A stretch of DNA of 64,000 bases from Asterias amurensis (GCF_032118995.1 NC_092652.1:20444544-20508543); one strand, 5' to 3'; counted from the first letter of the stretch, positions 21,453 through 35,900 are shown. A program made the numbers and translations. The notes: a model not told the origin generated them from the sequence alone.

Positions 21453-21833
21453 TTAAAGGAACACGTTGCCTTGGATCGGTCGAGTTGGTCTTTGAAAAGC
21501 GTGTGTAACCGTTTGTTATGAAATGCACATGGGTAAAAGGATGTTGTAAAAGTAGAATACAATGATCCACACAAACATGCCTCGAAATTGCACGGTTTTC
21601 CTTTTACCTCGTCGACTAACACGGTCGGCCATTTATGGGTTGACTCCCATAAATGGCCGACCGTGTTGGTTCGCACAATAAAAGGCAAACCTCGCAATTT
21701 CGAGGCAAACTTGTGTGGATCATTGTATTCTACTTTTAAAACATCTTTCTAACCATATGCATTTTATAAAAAACGGTTACAAACGCTTTTGTTTTGACCA
21801 ACTCGTCCGATCCAAGGCAACGTGTTCCTTTAA
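21453..21833. repeat. TTAA-flanked palindromic MITE, family B, full length
   Basis: TTAA, then AGGAACACGTTGCCTTGGAT; the right end is ATCCAAGGCAACGTGTTCCT, then TTAA. The arms extend to the centre (CCATAAATGGCCGACCGTGT), so almost the whole 381 bp is one inverted repeat. It lies downstream of PFDN5. Other members are at 61-201, 51454-51839 and 54894-55162. Confidence 0.9.
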
Positions 21834-21854
21834 AAGCACTAGCACTTAACATTC

Positions 21855-21860
21855 AATAAA
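21855..21860 (+). promoter_or_regulatory. Possible PFDN5 polyadenylation signal
   Basis: AATAAA lies 740 bp downstream of the PFDN5 stop codon, just past the family-B element. It is one of several A/T-rich candidates and cannot be confirmed without transcripts. Confidence 0.2.
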
Positions 21861-22029
21861 AGCAAAGCAGTGTCTATCTGATTATATACAATAAGCCAGA
21901 ACACGGTCAAATGTTATTTTCTCTGTATAGTACTTTGAATGGAATTAGAAATATTGAATTTTTTTTTTACCCACGATCCAGGTCCTTTAAAAGATACTGT
22001 TTTGTTCCCTAAAAAGCCCTTTGAAATGT

Positions 22030-22120
22030 ATATCCCCAGGGACACGATTTCACAAAGCAGTTACGATTGATTCAAATTTGAGATCAATCTCTAGCTCGTT
22101 GTGGAACTGATTCCTGTGAC
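22030..22120. repeat. Fragment of dispersed family L
   Basis: GGGACACGATTTCACAAAGC, GATTGATTCAAATTTGAGAT and CTCGTTGTGGAACTG are matched at 22840-22925 by TGATTTGAAGTTAAGATCAA and GGCTCGTTGTGAAATC. A further trace is near 1465-1505. Confidence 0.4.
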
Positions 22121-22194
22121 ATTTATTTCTTTTAAAATTTGTTGGCGATGACTCTTGGTCTTACCCCTGTGAGTCAGTATACATGTATCAGAGT

Positions 22195-22340
22195 TGTATG
22201 GTTCGTTTTTGAAAGGGCAAGGGCACCAAGGCATTTTCTTCTTGGTATAGGGCACCCTATGATGAAATTGCAAATTTGTACTGGAGCATTTCAAGGGCAC
22301 CAAGGGAATGACCAGGGGGCATGGAGGCAATCACCTTCGT
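22195..22340. repeat. Dispersed repeat, family H
   Basis: TTGAAAGGGCAAGGGCACCA, AGGGCACCCTATGATGA and CCAGGGGGCATGGAGGCAAT are nearly repeated at 38045-38175 in the kinesin gene. The ends and class are undefined. Confidence 0.6.
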
Positions 22341-23052
22341 TCCTCCATGAAATATCAGGCCTGCATGTATCATCCATTTTCATTTAAAAGTTATCCCATT
22401 ATAGACAAATTATACCAACCTATGACTGAGAACTTTACAGTGTGTATATTATTTTTTTTTTAAGCGTGCATTTCTGTCTTTTATGGTGTGATTAAAAAGA
22501 GTATCTGCATAGATATTTCATCCCAAACTGGTGTATAGCTGAAATTTGTTCATGTTGCAATAATATACTTGAGCCTGGTTTATACTTATTGCAAATGCGA
22601 TACAAATGTTGATATCACAGCTCCATTTTCACTGCAAATATTTTGCAGGAGTGCCCTACTAAATTATTGTAAATTTTGTGACTTCAAAATTTGTATCGCA
22701 GGATTGCTCATATCTCAACAAAAGAAACCTGTTTTGATATTCAGTTTTAGCATTGTGTACTAAGACTTGTGTACTAAGACTTGACCCAAGATTGTCAATA
22801 TTACCACATAGAAAGGTTTGCGGAAACAAATACTACCACAGTTTTGTGACATCACACTTTGCTTAGCAGTTACTATTGATTTGAAGTTAAGATCAATATT
22901 GGCTCGTTGTGAAATCGAGCCCCTGGGTCATGTTTGCTCTGTCTGGCCTTGTGATGTATTTAAAAAAGGAAACCAAAAAGTATAACAAAATTACATAAAA
23001 ACCTTCCAACATTTAGGCTATTGATATAAAATAAAACAATAAAATTTATTAG

Positions 23053-23208
23053 TACGGAGCCCCTAAAGGGACATTCCAATTTTTAAAATTATTTTAATTA
23101 TCTCGTGCGCACAAGATAATATGTCATGCCCACGAGATATTATCCTGTGCGCACGAGATAATTGAAATTTTTTTTTGGGGGGGGGAATGACCCTTTAGGG
23201 GCTCCGTA
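23053..23208. repeat. TIR element with TACGGAGCCCCTAAAGGG ends
   Basis: Ends TACGGAGCCCCTAAAGGG and CCTTTAGGGGCTCCGTA are inverted. The interior carries a second palindrome, TTATCTCGTGCGCACAAGAT and ATTATCCTGTGCGCACGAGA. It is a non-autonomous DNA element in the PFDN5-kinesin intergenic region, about 155 bp long. Confidence 0.85.
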
Positions 23209-23962
23209 GATTAGAGTTTTTTCATACATTTTTTAAAACTAACTTTGCTTTGATTAATTTATATGGAAAATGAATAAATAAATAAATAAATATAAAGCAA
23301 TTGAACAAACCAATAAATAAGAATTAAAACCAATAAGGGGATGAGTTTGATTTATTTTCTTCATTTTGAACTGTGTTTGTGAATATTAATTTGGGGAAAC
23401 TAAAAAAAAACAATTAACACTGTTAAAAAAAGCAGTTTAAACTTTCTGTGACCCAAACAGTGAAATGAAATGATGTCGAAAAAAACCCCCCCACAAAACA
23501 GGAGATCAATTTTGCCCTTTCTCTACTGATTCTCAGAATCCCTGATTTAAGTTTGATAAGTCTGTTATCAAATCCTTTAAAATGTCTCTTTTGTAAATAA
23601 TGTTTTCCCTATTTGCTTTGACGATAACTACGTAATAATCCTTTTGAAGGCAATGCGAAGAGAAGATGACGCAGTTTCCCCGGGGTAAGTTAAATAGCAA
23701 ACAATGGAAGATAATGATTAACAATGGAGGTCGGCTTTCATGGCTGCTTGGTTACCCGGTTGTCAACTATCAACATTTTCTATCACTCACACACGCCGTA
23801 CGTTCTTTATTGATTGGCTATTTATAGTCCAAAATGGCTGCATCCAGTGTGTGAGGAGAAAGGATAAACAGACTTTAGAAATTCTGTATTTTCTGGAAGG
23901 AGTTTACAATTTGACGGTGCATTTCTGAGGATTTTATACAGCTCGGTTTGCTTGGAATCAAC

Positions 23963-26900
23963 ATGCCTGAGGAAAGTGTGAAAGTCGCTGTGCGAGTGCG
24001 GCCTTTTATATCCTTTTGAAGCGTAGTTTTTGTGTTGGGGTTGGTACGGGGAAAAAGAAAGTGGGGCTAGCGTAGCAGCGTGTCCGAGCTGTGGTTTCGT
24101 GGGGAGCTTTACCGGGGGAGACGACTGGCGATGCTCGGTCAATGCTGAGGGAAGATGGGATGGGATCATGTGGACGATGTTGACCAGAGTTGGGGGTGGG
24201 GGATTTATAGTTGAAAGGGCGGTAGTTTTGTCATTGTCACAATTTTAATAACATTTATCAGATTCAGAGATGAGTCTTTTTGACTTTTTGACAATGTATC
24301 AAAATCATCATGATGAAAATGATTTGTTTGAAAATGTTTTCAAAATTAAACTATGCAAGAACAGTCATATTGCAATATTGGTGAGATTTTAGTTATAACA
24401 TAGAGCAAGGGTTAAAAAAAGTTATGTTATAAACTCAACATTATTAACTAGATTTAGAACTAAGCATGCCAAGGAAGGCCAAGGGGAGAAGTCGGTTAAA
24501 ATAAATCCTTGATTTTCTAATGTAATGGCTGAATTAATCCAATATTTTAGAAACTAGGGTGTTACAAAATAATTTTAATTAATGAGTGTACCCCATCATT
24601 TTTCTTTAAAATTTAATAATACTACTACAGTATTACTAACTATAGTTACAAAAAAAACTGCTAAGTTCAAAGGTAACAAACTTAAGAAAAAAAAACAATT
24701 ATAAGACTACAGAACAGGCAAACAATAAGACTGCCCCTAAATATTTCCCTTAATTTTGGTAAATTTTTGTCACAAACTTTTGAAAATCATGACAAAATAA
24801 GTCATTTTGGGGTGTAGGGTGGTCTTGCTAAGTGCCATTTTACTTCCTCAGGGCATGAGGTGAGTCCCAGCTGCGCAATGATTTTTTTGGTGTAATTTTA
24901 AATATGAATAATCGTCATTTTAAAAAGTCCTACATCCATTAACACATCTAACAAAAATTAAGGCATCGTCCCCCCACTATATAAATTATAGTGAAAGTTG
25001 GAAATGAAAATGTGGTACTTCACTTAGAAAATTAGCAGTCGTAATTGGATTTTTTTCCAGACAGTAGTCTTATAATGCAGGTCATGTTTGAAACAAAAGA
25101 TGTGTGTTGTGTTTGTTGTTGTTGTTTGTGTTTACCTTAACCTTTCACACAATGGCCGCGAATCTGCTCGTGGTGCCCAGCTGATTATTGGAATGAATGG
25201 CACCACCACAACAATCCAGAATCCAGCGGCCGTCGACGAGGAACCGAAAAAGTTTGACTTTGATTATAGCTACTGGTCACATGATGGCTTTGAGAATAAG
25301 AATGAACTGTTGGTCCCGACTTCTCCAAAGTACGATGATCAGGTATGGAATGTCACCATTATTCATAGTTCCATTAACTTGGCCCCCTTGCTCCTTCCTT
25401 GTTTTTAAAATAAACTTAACAATTTTCCTGGTAGTTTTTCCCCCCCCCCAAAAAAAAAAAAAAAATTTCACTCTCATAATGTGACTTTGTGTAGTTGAAA
25501 CCTAATTCAATGTCCCTTTGAGGCATGCAAATTAGAAATAAGAGTTCCAGTCAATTGTAAAAATTGTGTTATTTTCAGCCATGCAAAATCGGCATTCAAT
25601 TCAGATGCAACTAGAGATATCCCTGCGAAAAGCTGACTGGGAAGTTGAATCCTGTTCAAATGGATTGTTCAATTGAATTGTGTTTTTAATTGTTACCCTC
25701 AACATAGAAGAAGAAGTGCTTTAACACATAGAGTGAAACTTAATGATTGTTTTGAGGAGCTTTCACTTTCGGGTGAAAAGGATTAACGCAGCTTGTTGAA
25801 AGGCAAATTATGCACAAAAAAGTGACCGGAAAACCTAGCCTAATTATTTAGTGCTGACATGTATAACTTGCCAAGAAGAAAACTTTAAAACGGTCAAATT
25901 TTTTGAGAGTTAAGGTGGGGGGGGGGGGTGATTTTAATAGAGTAAAGAAAAAGGAAAACAGAAGAAATGTCAAAAACAAATGTTAGTTATTTATTTTGCT
26001 CTTTTCCCCTAGAGCCCCCATCTGATAAGCATAAGAGAGATCAGAAATAAAAAATAGAGAACCAATTCATTAAAGCAACTGTTTCCTCTTTCAAATATCT
26101 TCAGTCAGTTTTAAAGTTGTTTTAAGTTCTTTAAGCGAGTGTTTTCCTTATCTTCATTTACCGCTACAGACTAAGGTGTTTAAAGATCTTGGAGTGGGCA
26201 TCTTACAAAATGCTTGGGATGGGTACAATTCATGCCTCTTCGCTTACGGACAAACCGGTTCAGGGAAGTCTTACTCCATCGTTGGCTATGGACCAAATAA
26301 AGGTAACATGCTCATCCAAAGACAATTTTTTTATAAAGTAGGCCTATTGAATAAGATTATTAAACAGAATCCAGAGTGCACACTTGAGCAGTTTACTATC
26401 AAAGTTCATTCCTTACTCTAGTCTACCAAAATCCAGCACCATGGTAAGTCATATGCCAAAACTATTGACTCTGATTATGGTAGTATGCCTGATCCAGTGT
26501 AAGGGGTATCACTCTTAGGTGGTTTCTTTCCCTGCCTTTCTCCTCTGTGGACACTGGTTCAAATCCCACCTCAGACCTAAGTCTTGCATGTGGATTGGGT
26601 TTTCAATCCCTACCTGATGGCGTGGGGGATTCTCCCCTTTGGAGTTTTTTCCCACATTCGAAAATTGAACTCTCCCTTCTCATTTACTATTCATCTTTTT
26701 TTTGCCGCTAATTGTGACCTGTTGGGTTGTGCTGCTAATTGTGCAGCTGGATTTGAAAGGGTTATGTTTGGGACATAGTAAGGAAGAACATTAAAAACAA
26801 TTTCTTTGCGTGAAATTGTTTTACTCATTTTCAAAGACTACAGCACCTCAGAGCAAGAGTTTTTTTAAGGAAAGCTTTCAACCATCATTATCTTTTAAAT

Positions 26901-29900
26901 GTGTGAGATATAAATCTGTGGACTTTGGTGTTATGTGTTGTACAAAAAGTACCCAAACCCTTAAAATAATACAGATGGTAATTTGTTCTACTCCCATCAG
27001 GTGTTGTGCCGATGTTCTGCGACAGACTCTTTGTGGAGATAAACGAGAAGAGATCCTCCGGGACCAAGGCGGAGTACGAGGTCATGTTTAGTATGCTGGA
27101 GATCTATAATGAACAGGTGCGCGATCTCCTGAACCCGGCAGGTAACAAGAAAGGAGGGCTCCGGGTTAGAGAGCATCCAAAGAAGGGATTCTACGGTGAG
27201 TAGTCTCGGGTAATTATCACTCGATTGTTGCAAAATCACTCATTGTCTTATAGATCAGGTAGTTTTAAGCTATAATGAATAGTGGTGAATTATTATACCT
27301 CTATTGATACTACATGTGTAGATCACTAATTGTCTATCAATTTGGGTAGTTTTGAGTTTCTGAGTACTTAGTCTTTAGTAAATTGTCACTCATTTTGTGT
27401 CTTAACCACTCACTATCACTCAATTACATATAAGGTAGTTTTTAGTAAGTACTCTTGAGCTATAACATTAACAACTCATTTGTACTAAATCACTCATTGT
27501 CACTCAATTCAGGTGGATTTCAGTTATGAGTAGTCAAGTTTTTAGGCCTATCTCTCACTATCTGTGTAAATTTTGAGTTATTATGAGTAGTCTTGAGTTA
27601 TTATCACTCATTTGTTACGAATATCACTCAGTTCAGGAAATTTGTTGAGGGTTTCTTTGCTTATTTCAAAGTTTGTTTAATGTCTTTATTTATTGCTTTA
27701 GTTTACTCGATACTCTGTACCTTTGTTCTTTGTACATTTTGTGTTGTTTTGGGTTATGTTTTTTTAACCACTTCAGAAAGTCTGAAAACATTTCCCCTGT
27801 CCAATATGCAGCGTTGTTGTTCATCAGAACTCTTTTAAGTAGTTGTTTTTCTTTTAATATATTATTGTCACAATGAAATATTGACTTGAAAAAGGGTAAG
27901 ACAATAAAGGCTCTCATAGATTTGATGTTGTGTCAGAAAATATGAGAAGGCACTCACCAATACTTGCAGAACCTCATGAGCCATGGCTGATAATCCGCCA
28001 TGAGAGAGGTTACATTGTGACTCATGATCTTTAATTGATTGATTTGTTTCTTACCAACCAAATATAGTTGAACAACTTCGTAATGTGGCCGTGGAGAGCT
28101 ATCAACACATTGAAGATCGCATGGACGAAGGAACGCGCAACCGCACGGTGGCAGCAACACAGATGAACGCAACGAGTAGTCGTGCCCACACCATCGTCGG
28201 GATAACATTCACCCAGAAATCAGTCAACGATGCCGGTCAAGAGATGGCAAAGGTCGCAGTGGTGAACCTGGTAGACTTGGCTGGAAGGTGAGTAGAGGAA
28301 TCGGAGCAAGCAAAATTTTGACGCGAAAACACTCACTCACTTCACTCACTCAGTCAACCCAAGTTGTCGCGTTGCCGCATGTTTGAGTCAGGCTCGATGT
28401 ATGACATGCCACACAACTCTATCCTGCATACAGCTGATTAGCTCCTCCTTGTTGTTTACTCCTGTGCTTCAATCAGGGTCTTGAGCATGGTCTTGTAAAG
28501 GGTCTCCCGGGGCCGCGCCTGGCGTGAGTGGGGTCCCACACAATGACTTCATTGGCTGTCATTGGTTGACTCAAAAAGGTCAACAGCAAATGTGTTAATG
28601 TGAGGGTATTTCTTTGTGGTTTTGTTAAATATTTTAAGCTCCAATTAATGAATTGCTATTAAAGGGCTACATTTTATTTGGTGATTACCCTTAAAATCAA
28701 TGGCAATAAAAACTTTTGGTTAGAAGCCTACAAAGCATTTTGAGAAACATTTCAAAAACAAATAAATGTGGTTATTTAAGAAGATTTATGTTTTCGTATT
28801 CATTATTGGAGACACCTGTAATATTTCTTGCTTTCTTATTGGTCAGTGAGCGCGCTGAGTCCACTGGGGCCACTGGTGACCGCCTGAAGGAAGGAGCGGC
28901 CATCAACCAATCACTGTCCTCGCTCGGTAACGTCATCTCTGCATTGGCTGACCGATCCAAGGGCAAAAAGGTCAAAGGTCAGTAAAGCTCTGGAGTTTTT
29001 GCAATGTCACCTTAGGTCTTGATTGAAGCTTTGCATGGTGGGGATATAAATAGGAAGAAACTATAAATAGTCAACTTGCGAGTGCAATCATGTGTAATTC
29101 TCTTTTGTTGGAGTGTTGGCTCTGAAAAGAGCTGTTGTTGTCTCAACGTTTCGGACAGTATACTTTGCTCGTCTTCAGGATGTTGTTTCTTTCTCCTGAA
29201 AACAAGCAGAGGATACTGTATACTGTTCAAAACATTGAGTCCACACCGGCTCTTTTTTTACTGTATACAGTGCTTAGACATAACAATGGTTTGGTAAAAC
29301 AAAAGTTAATAGGTTTTGGTTTGATTTTCTAATTGTAGTTCCATTCCGTGACTCTGTACTGACCAAGCTCCTGAAGAATGCCTTGGGTGGTAACAGTAAG
29401 ACCATCATGATCGCTGCCCTCAGTCCTGCTGATATCAACTACGAAGAGACTCTCTCAACACTGAGATATGGTAAGTCTGTTGTAAAGCAGTTTGTTAACT
29501 GAGACCATATCCGAATTGGCGGCTACGACTACGGCTACAGCTGGATCGCAGCGTCGTCATGCATTGCAGTATAGGACGCCCTTAGCAACACCCCTGGCAA
29601 CGGTCGTAGCCGCAGCCGTAGCCACCAATTCGGACACGGCCTGATAGTCCTTGGCAACTATTTACAATAACATTTCAAAAGGGTTACCTTGTTTCAGCCC
29701 TTGGAGTAGGCGGCAACTGCCCCTGGAAGAACAAATTAAAATTGTAGCCCACCTTGCAAATTGCATACAAAAAAAAATGTCACTTTACATCATGTGAAAG
29801 AAAATGCAAAGCGAATTATGCCAAGTAAGGGAAATTTTTAAATTGTGACACAGAGAATTTATCTGCGTCAGATTTTGCTTGAGTATGAAGCAGGCTTTAC

Positions 29901-32900
29901 TTCAAAGTGCTAGGTGTTAAGAGGTGGTAAGGTTTACTTATAGTTTTGCAGACTTTTTAGGTGTAAAGAAAAATAAAAAAAACAGAAATAGAATCTAACT
30001 CTTAGAACACTTTCGATACTTTTGTTGCAGCTGATCGTGCCAAGCAGATCAAGACATCTGCCGTGGTAAATGAAGATCCCACTGAGAAACTCATCCGTGA
30101 GTTGAAAGAGGAGAACGCTCGATTGATGGACGCCATCAAGAAGGGAGGTTTAGTCATGGTAGGGGATGATGATGACAGGAAGGAAGGGGTCACTGACGAA
30201 GGTAGGTTGACGAACAGACTGCCCGATCATCATTGATTTAAAAATAGAAATCTTATTATTATTAATTATGTTCAGTGATGAGATAGTTCAGACTTTTATC
30301 TGAATTCAGACTTTTTAAAGTCTATCTCTGGTAATCAAGATCCTGTATTTTTCTCCAAATTAAATAAGTCAGGGCTTGAATCTGCTTTTCTAGCACCCCA
30401 TGAGGATACTGTTCACAAAAGCTCCTTGGAACCTATAACTCAAGGTGTGATCAAAAGGAGGAATTTCTATCATTTGAATGTACCTCGTTAGATCTGGATA
30501 CTAGTTTCAGACTTGGTTGTCAGCAATAACTCTCATCCCTGTATGTTTCTAGTAATGAAACCAGGGGTCTCTTATAAGTGAACTTAATTACTGAAGCTAT
30601 CTACCAGCCAGAAGCCAATCAATCTGAAACTGTCATGTAAACTTTTGGGGATCACACCCAAGCAGGCCTGGAATTTCATCTTTGATCGGGACTAAGGCCG
30701 TTCTCATTTTGTAAAGGGACACTTCCATTGCAAAATCTTAAAATCTATGGGAAACTTTGGAAGGGGCACCAAGGCCAAGATCAGGGCAACAGAGGCCGTA
30801 GCCTCCATGTGATTCCAGGCCTGCCTAAGTGTATGTTACAACCTGGGAAGCGGCAGTACTGGGATGGCTAGCTTTCATTCGACTTAGTGAGTTTTTTTCT
30901 GTCTTCCCTACAGAGCGTGCCGCTATCCGGAAGGAGCTTGAAGAAGAAATGCAAGCTCGTCTAGAAGCGACAGAAAGAGAGCTGGGGTACATGAAAGAAA
31001 GCTGGGAGGAGAAGTTGAGCAAAGAGAAGGTAATGTGAATGTAAATGCTTGGCGTACTAATTGGGTGGGATTCGAACACAAGACCCCAACATTTTAAGAG
31101 CAGAGAGCAGTTCCCAAACTGGTTGTCATTGGGCCATGCAATAAATTGACTGGCCTTTTGACTGTGTTCTATCTCTGTGACATTTGATACTCCTTATCAT
31201 CAGCTGTGTCTCGGTCTCAATGCACAGTGGACAGTATTATTATTTTTTCTAGGGGAAATCTGTTCTTGGCGACACAATTTATTTTGCTCAGAGTGCTGGA
31301 CACAAATTTTGATTCCTGGACATGCCTGCCCAGCACTGCGCTGCCCTGACAGCACACCTTGCTTGGCAATTAAGACTGATCACATTTTAGATCTATTCCT
31401 TAAAATACAACGCTTGGCTCTGGCACACAGAAGAGTTCATAAGTTGAACTTACAAGTGACCTTTTCTATTTTTGATTTGTCAGGGTGGTGAGGATGATGG
31501 TGAGCGAGCCAAGAAAGAAGCCAAGAAGACCACGCCCCATCTTTACAATCTAAACCAGGACACTCAGCTGAGTGGAATGATAGTCTTCCTACTCAATCCG
31601 GGGAGCTATAAAGTAGGAAACAACAAGGCCGAGTCTACTCCTGAGATCTTGCTGAATGGATTGAGGTAAGCAGATAATACACAGGGGGTTAATTTCACAG
31701 TGCCTTTAAGCTGCTCTTTTGTGTGACTTGCAAGACTCACTTTGACTCAATTTCACTCTCATATAACATTAAGCTGTTCTTTTTTGTGACTCGCCAAGAC
31801 AAGAATAACTCACTCTCACTCGCACACAACTACTCACTGTTTGCTTGACTCTCTTTCTCTCTGTACTCAGCATCCAGAAGGAGCACGCAGTCGTAGTGAA
31901 CGAGAACGGAAAGGTGTTCCTGGAGAAGGCCAGCTCCGATGCTAAGCTATTGGTGAATGGGGACACAGTCATTGGCAAGATTGAACTGGACCATAATGAC
32001 AGGTAACGACAACTTATTTCAGTTAAGAAAAGCTAATGGATTGATGTCACTCATTAGGACCTAAAATAGTTTATAATTTACCAAAATGTAGTCTCCTGAC
32101 GATGACCAGGGGAAGCTGGTGAAAAGAATTAGACCAATTAAGAACTCTCTCTCCGTAGTAGTGAAGCTAATACTGATGACACTAAAAGCAAAAGTAGTAG
32201 TCCTGGCTGATTTTCTACCTTCCGCCCAGGTAGTATTTAAAAAGCAGCACAATTCTTTATTGAAGCTGAAAAGTTTCACGAGTGCAAAAATCTACTCAGC
32301 GGTAGTAGATTATATATAGCAAGACAGTTCTCTAAAAGAATAAAATCTATCTGGCAAGTAGATACACTCATGGTGTTACAACAAACCAAATAACAAAAAT
32401 CTTTCTTTTTAAAAGTTTTGGGCTTTTTAAGAGCTTGTCAAATGCTCATTAGAAAGTTTTCCTGAAATTCATTGTTTTTTTTCTTTAATTAAAAGTAACT
32501 CTTCACCAGTGATTGATAATCCCTGGAACAAAATTATAAAGTTTCTTACAACTCTTTACTTTGTTTGGTGTGTTTTTTTCAGGATAATGTTCGGCAGTAA
32601 CCACTTGTACGTATTCCAACATCCAGCTATGTACAAAGCTAAGCCGACTAACTATGTGGGTGTGGTCACTTATGACTCCGCCCAAGAGGAGATTGCCAAG
32701 AAGAACGGCTTTGATATGACCTCCAATAAAAGCAAAGGTAAACTCCTCATGTTTCTTTAAAAAAAAAACTCAAGTGGAGAAAAAGTCTTTTAAATACTAA
32801 CTATTTTGAAAAGCATTGATTTATAAAGATCCATTGTGATGTGATGGTACTATTTTTAAACAAACTACTGGATAAACCCAAGTTTTCGGAAATGTGTGCA

Positions 32901-35900
32901 TGGGAAATTACCCGGGCCCAATTTTATAGAGCTGCTTATAATGCAGAAAATACTTCTTAACATGATGGGCAGCAGACCAGTCACAAATGGTACATGGAAC
33001 ATGGTTTTTGGGCGGGTAACCAGCTTTCTAGTTAAAATATTTTTGTTGTGGTTAGCTACTTTTTGTGCTTACAAGCAGCTCTAGTCTCCTAGTGTTCCAA
33101 AATTCGCTATTTGAAAAATCGAAACCACACATATCACCTGCTGGATCCCCAGCGGCTGCTTACTAAGCAGAAAATGTAATTTAGGTTTTCCTGATCTGTC
33201 TAAACTTTCCTCCTTGTGCAGATGATCTTTTACTCCAAGAGGACCTAGTTGAGTTGATTCCAGCCGTTGAGGAGGCCAATGCGATCAGTGAAGAGCTTGA
33301 CCAGAAATGCAAGTTTGAGATCGTCGTCATGTCGGCCAAAGCACGCGGCTTAGCTCACGGCCGCACAGAGGTATGATGAACACCAGTAATGCACTTTCAT
33401 CAGCAAACAGGGAGAAGCTGAATTAGTTGTGTAGACATGATCTGTGTATTTTCCAAAGAAATGAGCTTTCCAATTTGCATATCTTTCTACTTTTCATCAA
33501 CAAATATTCTGCTCCATTCTTTTTGAGAAATCAGTTTGAATGAAAACAAGATTGTTCATGTACCCGCCTGTAAAACTTTCTTTGGCATTCATCTATATTT
33601 TCCTCTTCCTTGCATCCTTTAAGGTGTGTGCCAAGCTCCGTAATCTAGAGAAGGATCTTGAATACATCTGGTCCAGGGATAAGTTCGTAAGGCGTAAATA
33701 CCTGATGCAGGAGATGTACCAGAACTACACTGAGGGAGAAGAATGGACCCTGCCTGATGTAAGTACAGTATGCTGGGATGGGGTACTTGGTAGTTTGTAC
33801 ACCTGAGGGGAATGGCATCTAAGGCGTGGCAGGAATGGCACCTAAGAGTGTGGATATTAAACCCATGGGCCCTGTTGGAGTTGAATTGAGCTAGATGATT
33901 TTTGGATGATTTATACATGTGTTCTGCAACGACTACCGTTCTTCTCAGAATAAAAAGTTGGTGGCCTATCAGAGTACAAAGTAGTGCGGTAATCTTCAAA
34001 TTTTTGAAGCAGCACTATAGGAAGAAGAAAAAAGTTGGTGGCCTATAAAAAATGCTTTTGAGTAATACAATGGATGATTTTGGGGTAAATTTACAAACAA
34101 ATATATAGAGCCAAAAGAAGCCAAAAAACCTTGGTCTGGCAGCAGATATGCAGGCAATATTGTTTACCTATGAGGTTGTCCGTCTTGCCCTTGCCATGAC
34201 AGATGGTGCCCTTACAAATGTCCCTGTGTGTATTTCATTTGAAAATGGGAGTGGTATTTACTCCAGATGTATTAAACTTTGCGTCACACCCAGTGGGATT
34301 GAAATGTGGAGATTACTACAATATAATAATGTCTTCTTTTAATTGCGTTGTCTAATAGGAGAAGAATCCATTTACAGAGCCCATTGACAAGGAAGTATTG
34401 ATCGGTACAGTCAACGTTTACATGCAGAGTCTAGCTTACCTGGTAAGAATCTCTTAGCACAACCTCATTTCTAGGGGTGGTCATTAAGACTAGGGGTTTG
34501 CCTTTGTGTCTCTGGAAGTGGCTGCTGACTGGCAGTCGCACCTTGTAAACCCCAGGTGTAACATAAGTTGGTCTCATAATCCAGAAACAGAATCCATCAT
34601 TCTCTTGAAGACGATCAGAGCATACTTATCGAAACGTTGAGTCGTTTAACCACTGGTTCTTTTCAAAACCAACACTGCTCAAAAGAGATATCCACATGTA
34701 TTACCTTTCTGTTAGTTATACTTTCACCATGCAAAGCTTCAAATCCTACAAACATAGCTTTGCTTGTCCTGTTGAAAACACGCAATAAGCACTTTGATAC
34801 ACATCTAGGGGTATGATGAAATGCTTTGTCAAAACGTCCATTACTTATAGTGTACTGTTGGGGTATTTAATCTTACATTCTTAATCCTTTCTTAAAGGGA
34901 AGGTACACGTTTGGGAATTGTCAAAGACCAGTCTTCTCACTTGGTGTATCCCATCATAAGCATAAAATAACAAACCTGTGAAAATTTGGGCTTAATCGGT
35001 CATCGAAGTTGCGAGAAAATTATGAAAGAAAAAACACCCTTGTGCGGCGAATTTGTGTGCCTTCAGATAGGAATAAAAGACTTCTAGCTAGAAGTCTTTT
35101 ATTATTTTAGTGAGAAATTACCTCTTTCTTTAAAACTACGTTACTTCAGAGGGAGTCGTATCCCACAATGTTTTAAACTATCAACAGCTCTCCAATGCTC
35201 ATTACCAAGTCAGTTTTTAAGTTAATATTTGTTTTGAGTAACTACCAAACGTGTACCTTCCCTTTAATCCAGATTGAATCCAAGGAGCAGCTTGATATCA
35301 CAGATTACCGCGGCAAGGAACAAGGCCTCCTAGACGTGGAGCTTGTCCCATGCGACAAGAAAGGAAACGAGATTAAAGAGGACGATGACCTCTTCATTGA
35401 TCATCCCAACGAGCTGGTGGGAAGAGATTTGAATTTTGTGGTGAAGATTAACGGCGCTCTGGGGATCCCAAGTAGATACACTGTGAGTTGATGAGGAGCT
35501 TCATTTTTTTGATGTGTATGGGCAAAAACGGTGTAAACTTAGATCATGAATAAGTAAATCGGGAACAACTAATTGGTAAAAATTTGTCCACTAGCTTTGG
35601 ATTGACCTGTAATGTTTATGTAAATATTATCATGGTTATAACTGATCACAATAACAATCCGCCTTGTTTTCTGTCATACACCCCTTTCTGTTCTGTCTTT
35701 TCATGTATGTCTGCCATTTTGTCTGTCCGTAGGTTGTGGAACAAAAGCTGCGGCTTCACCCCGGACCTAGATGTTGCCATTTGTTTAATGTTCAGTGGAT
35801 ATCACTTTTGTAAAATGTACATGTACTGTCAATTTGTACTATTCATTTTGAATTATTGTGATTTATGCAACATTGAATAAAGGTATATATCTTGACAAAT

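Noticed and set aside
26584-26778. Possible extra exon in kinesin intron 3
   Set aside because: The motor sequence is continuous between exons 3 and 4 ([15 protein letters not shown]), so no exon is missing there.
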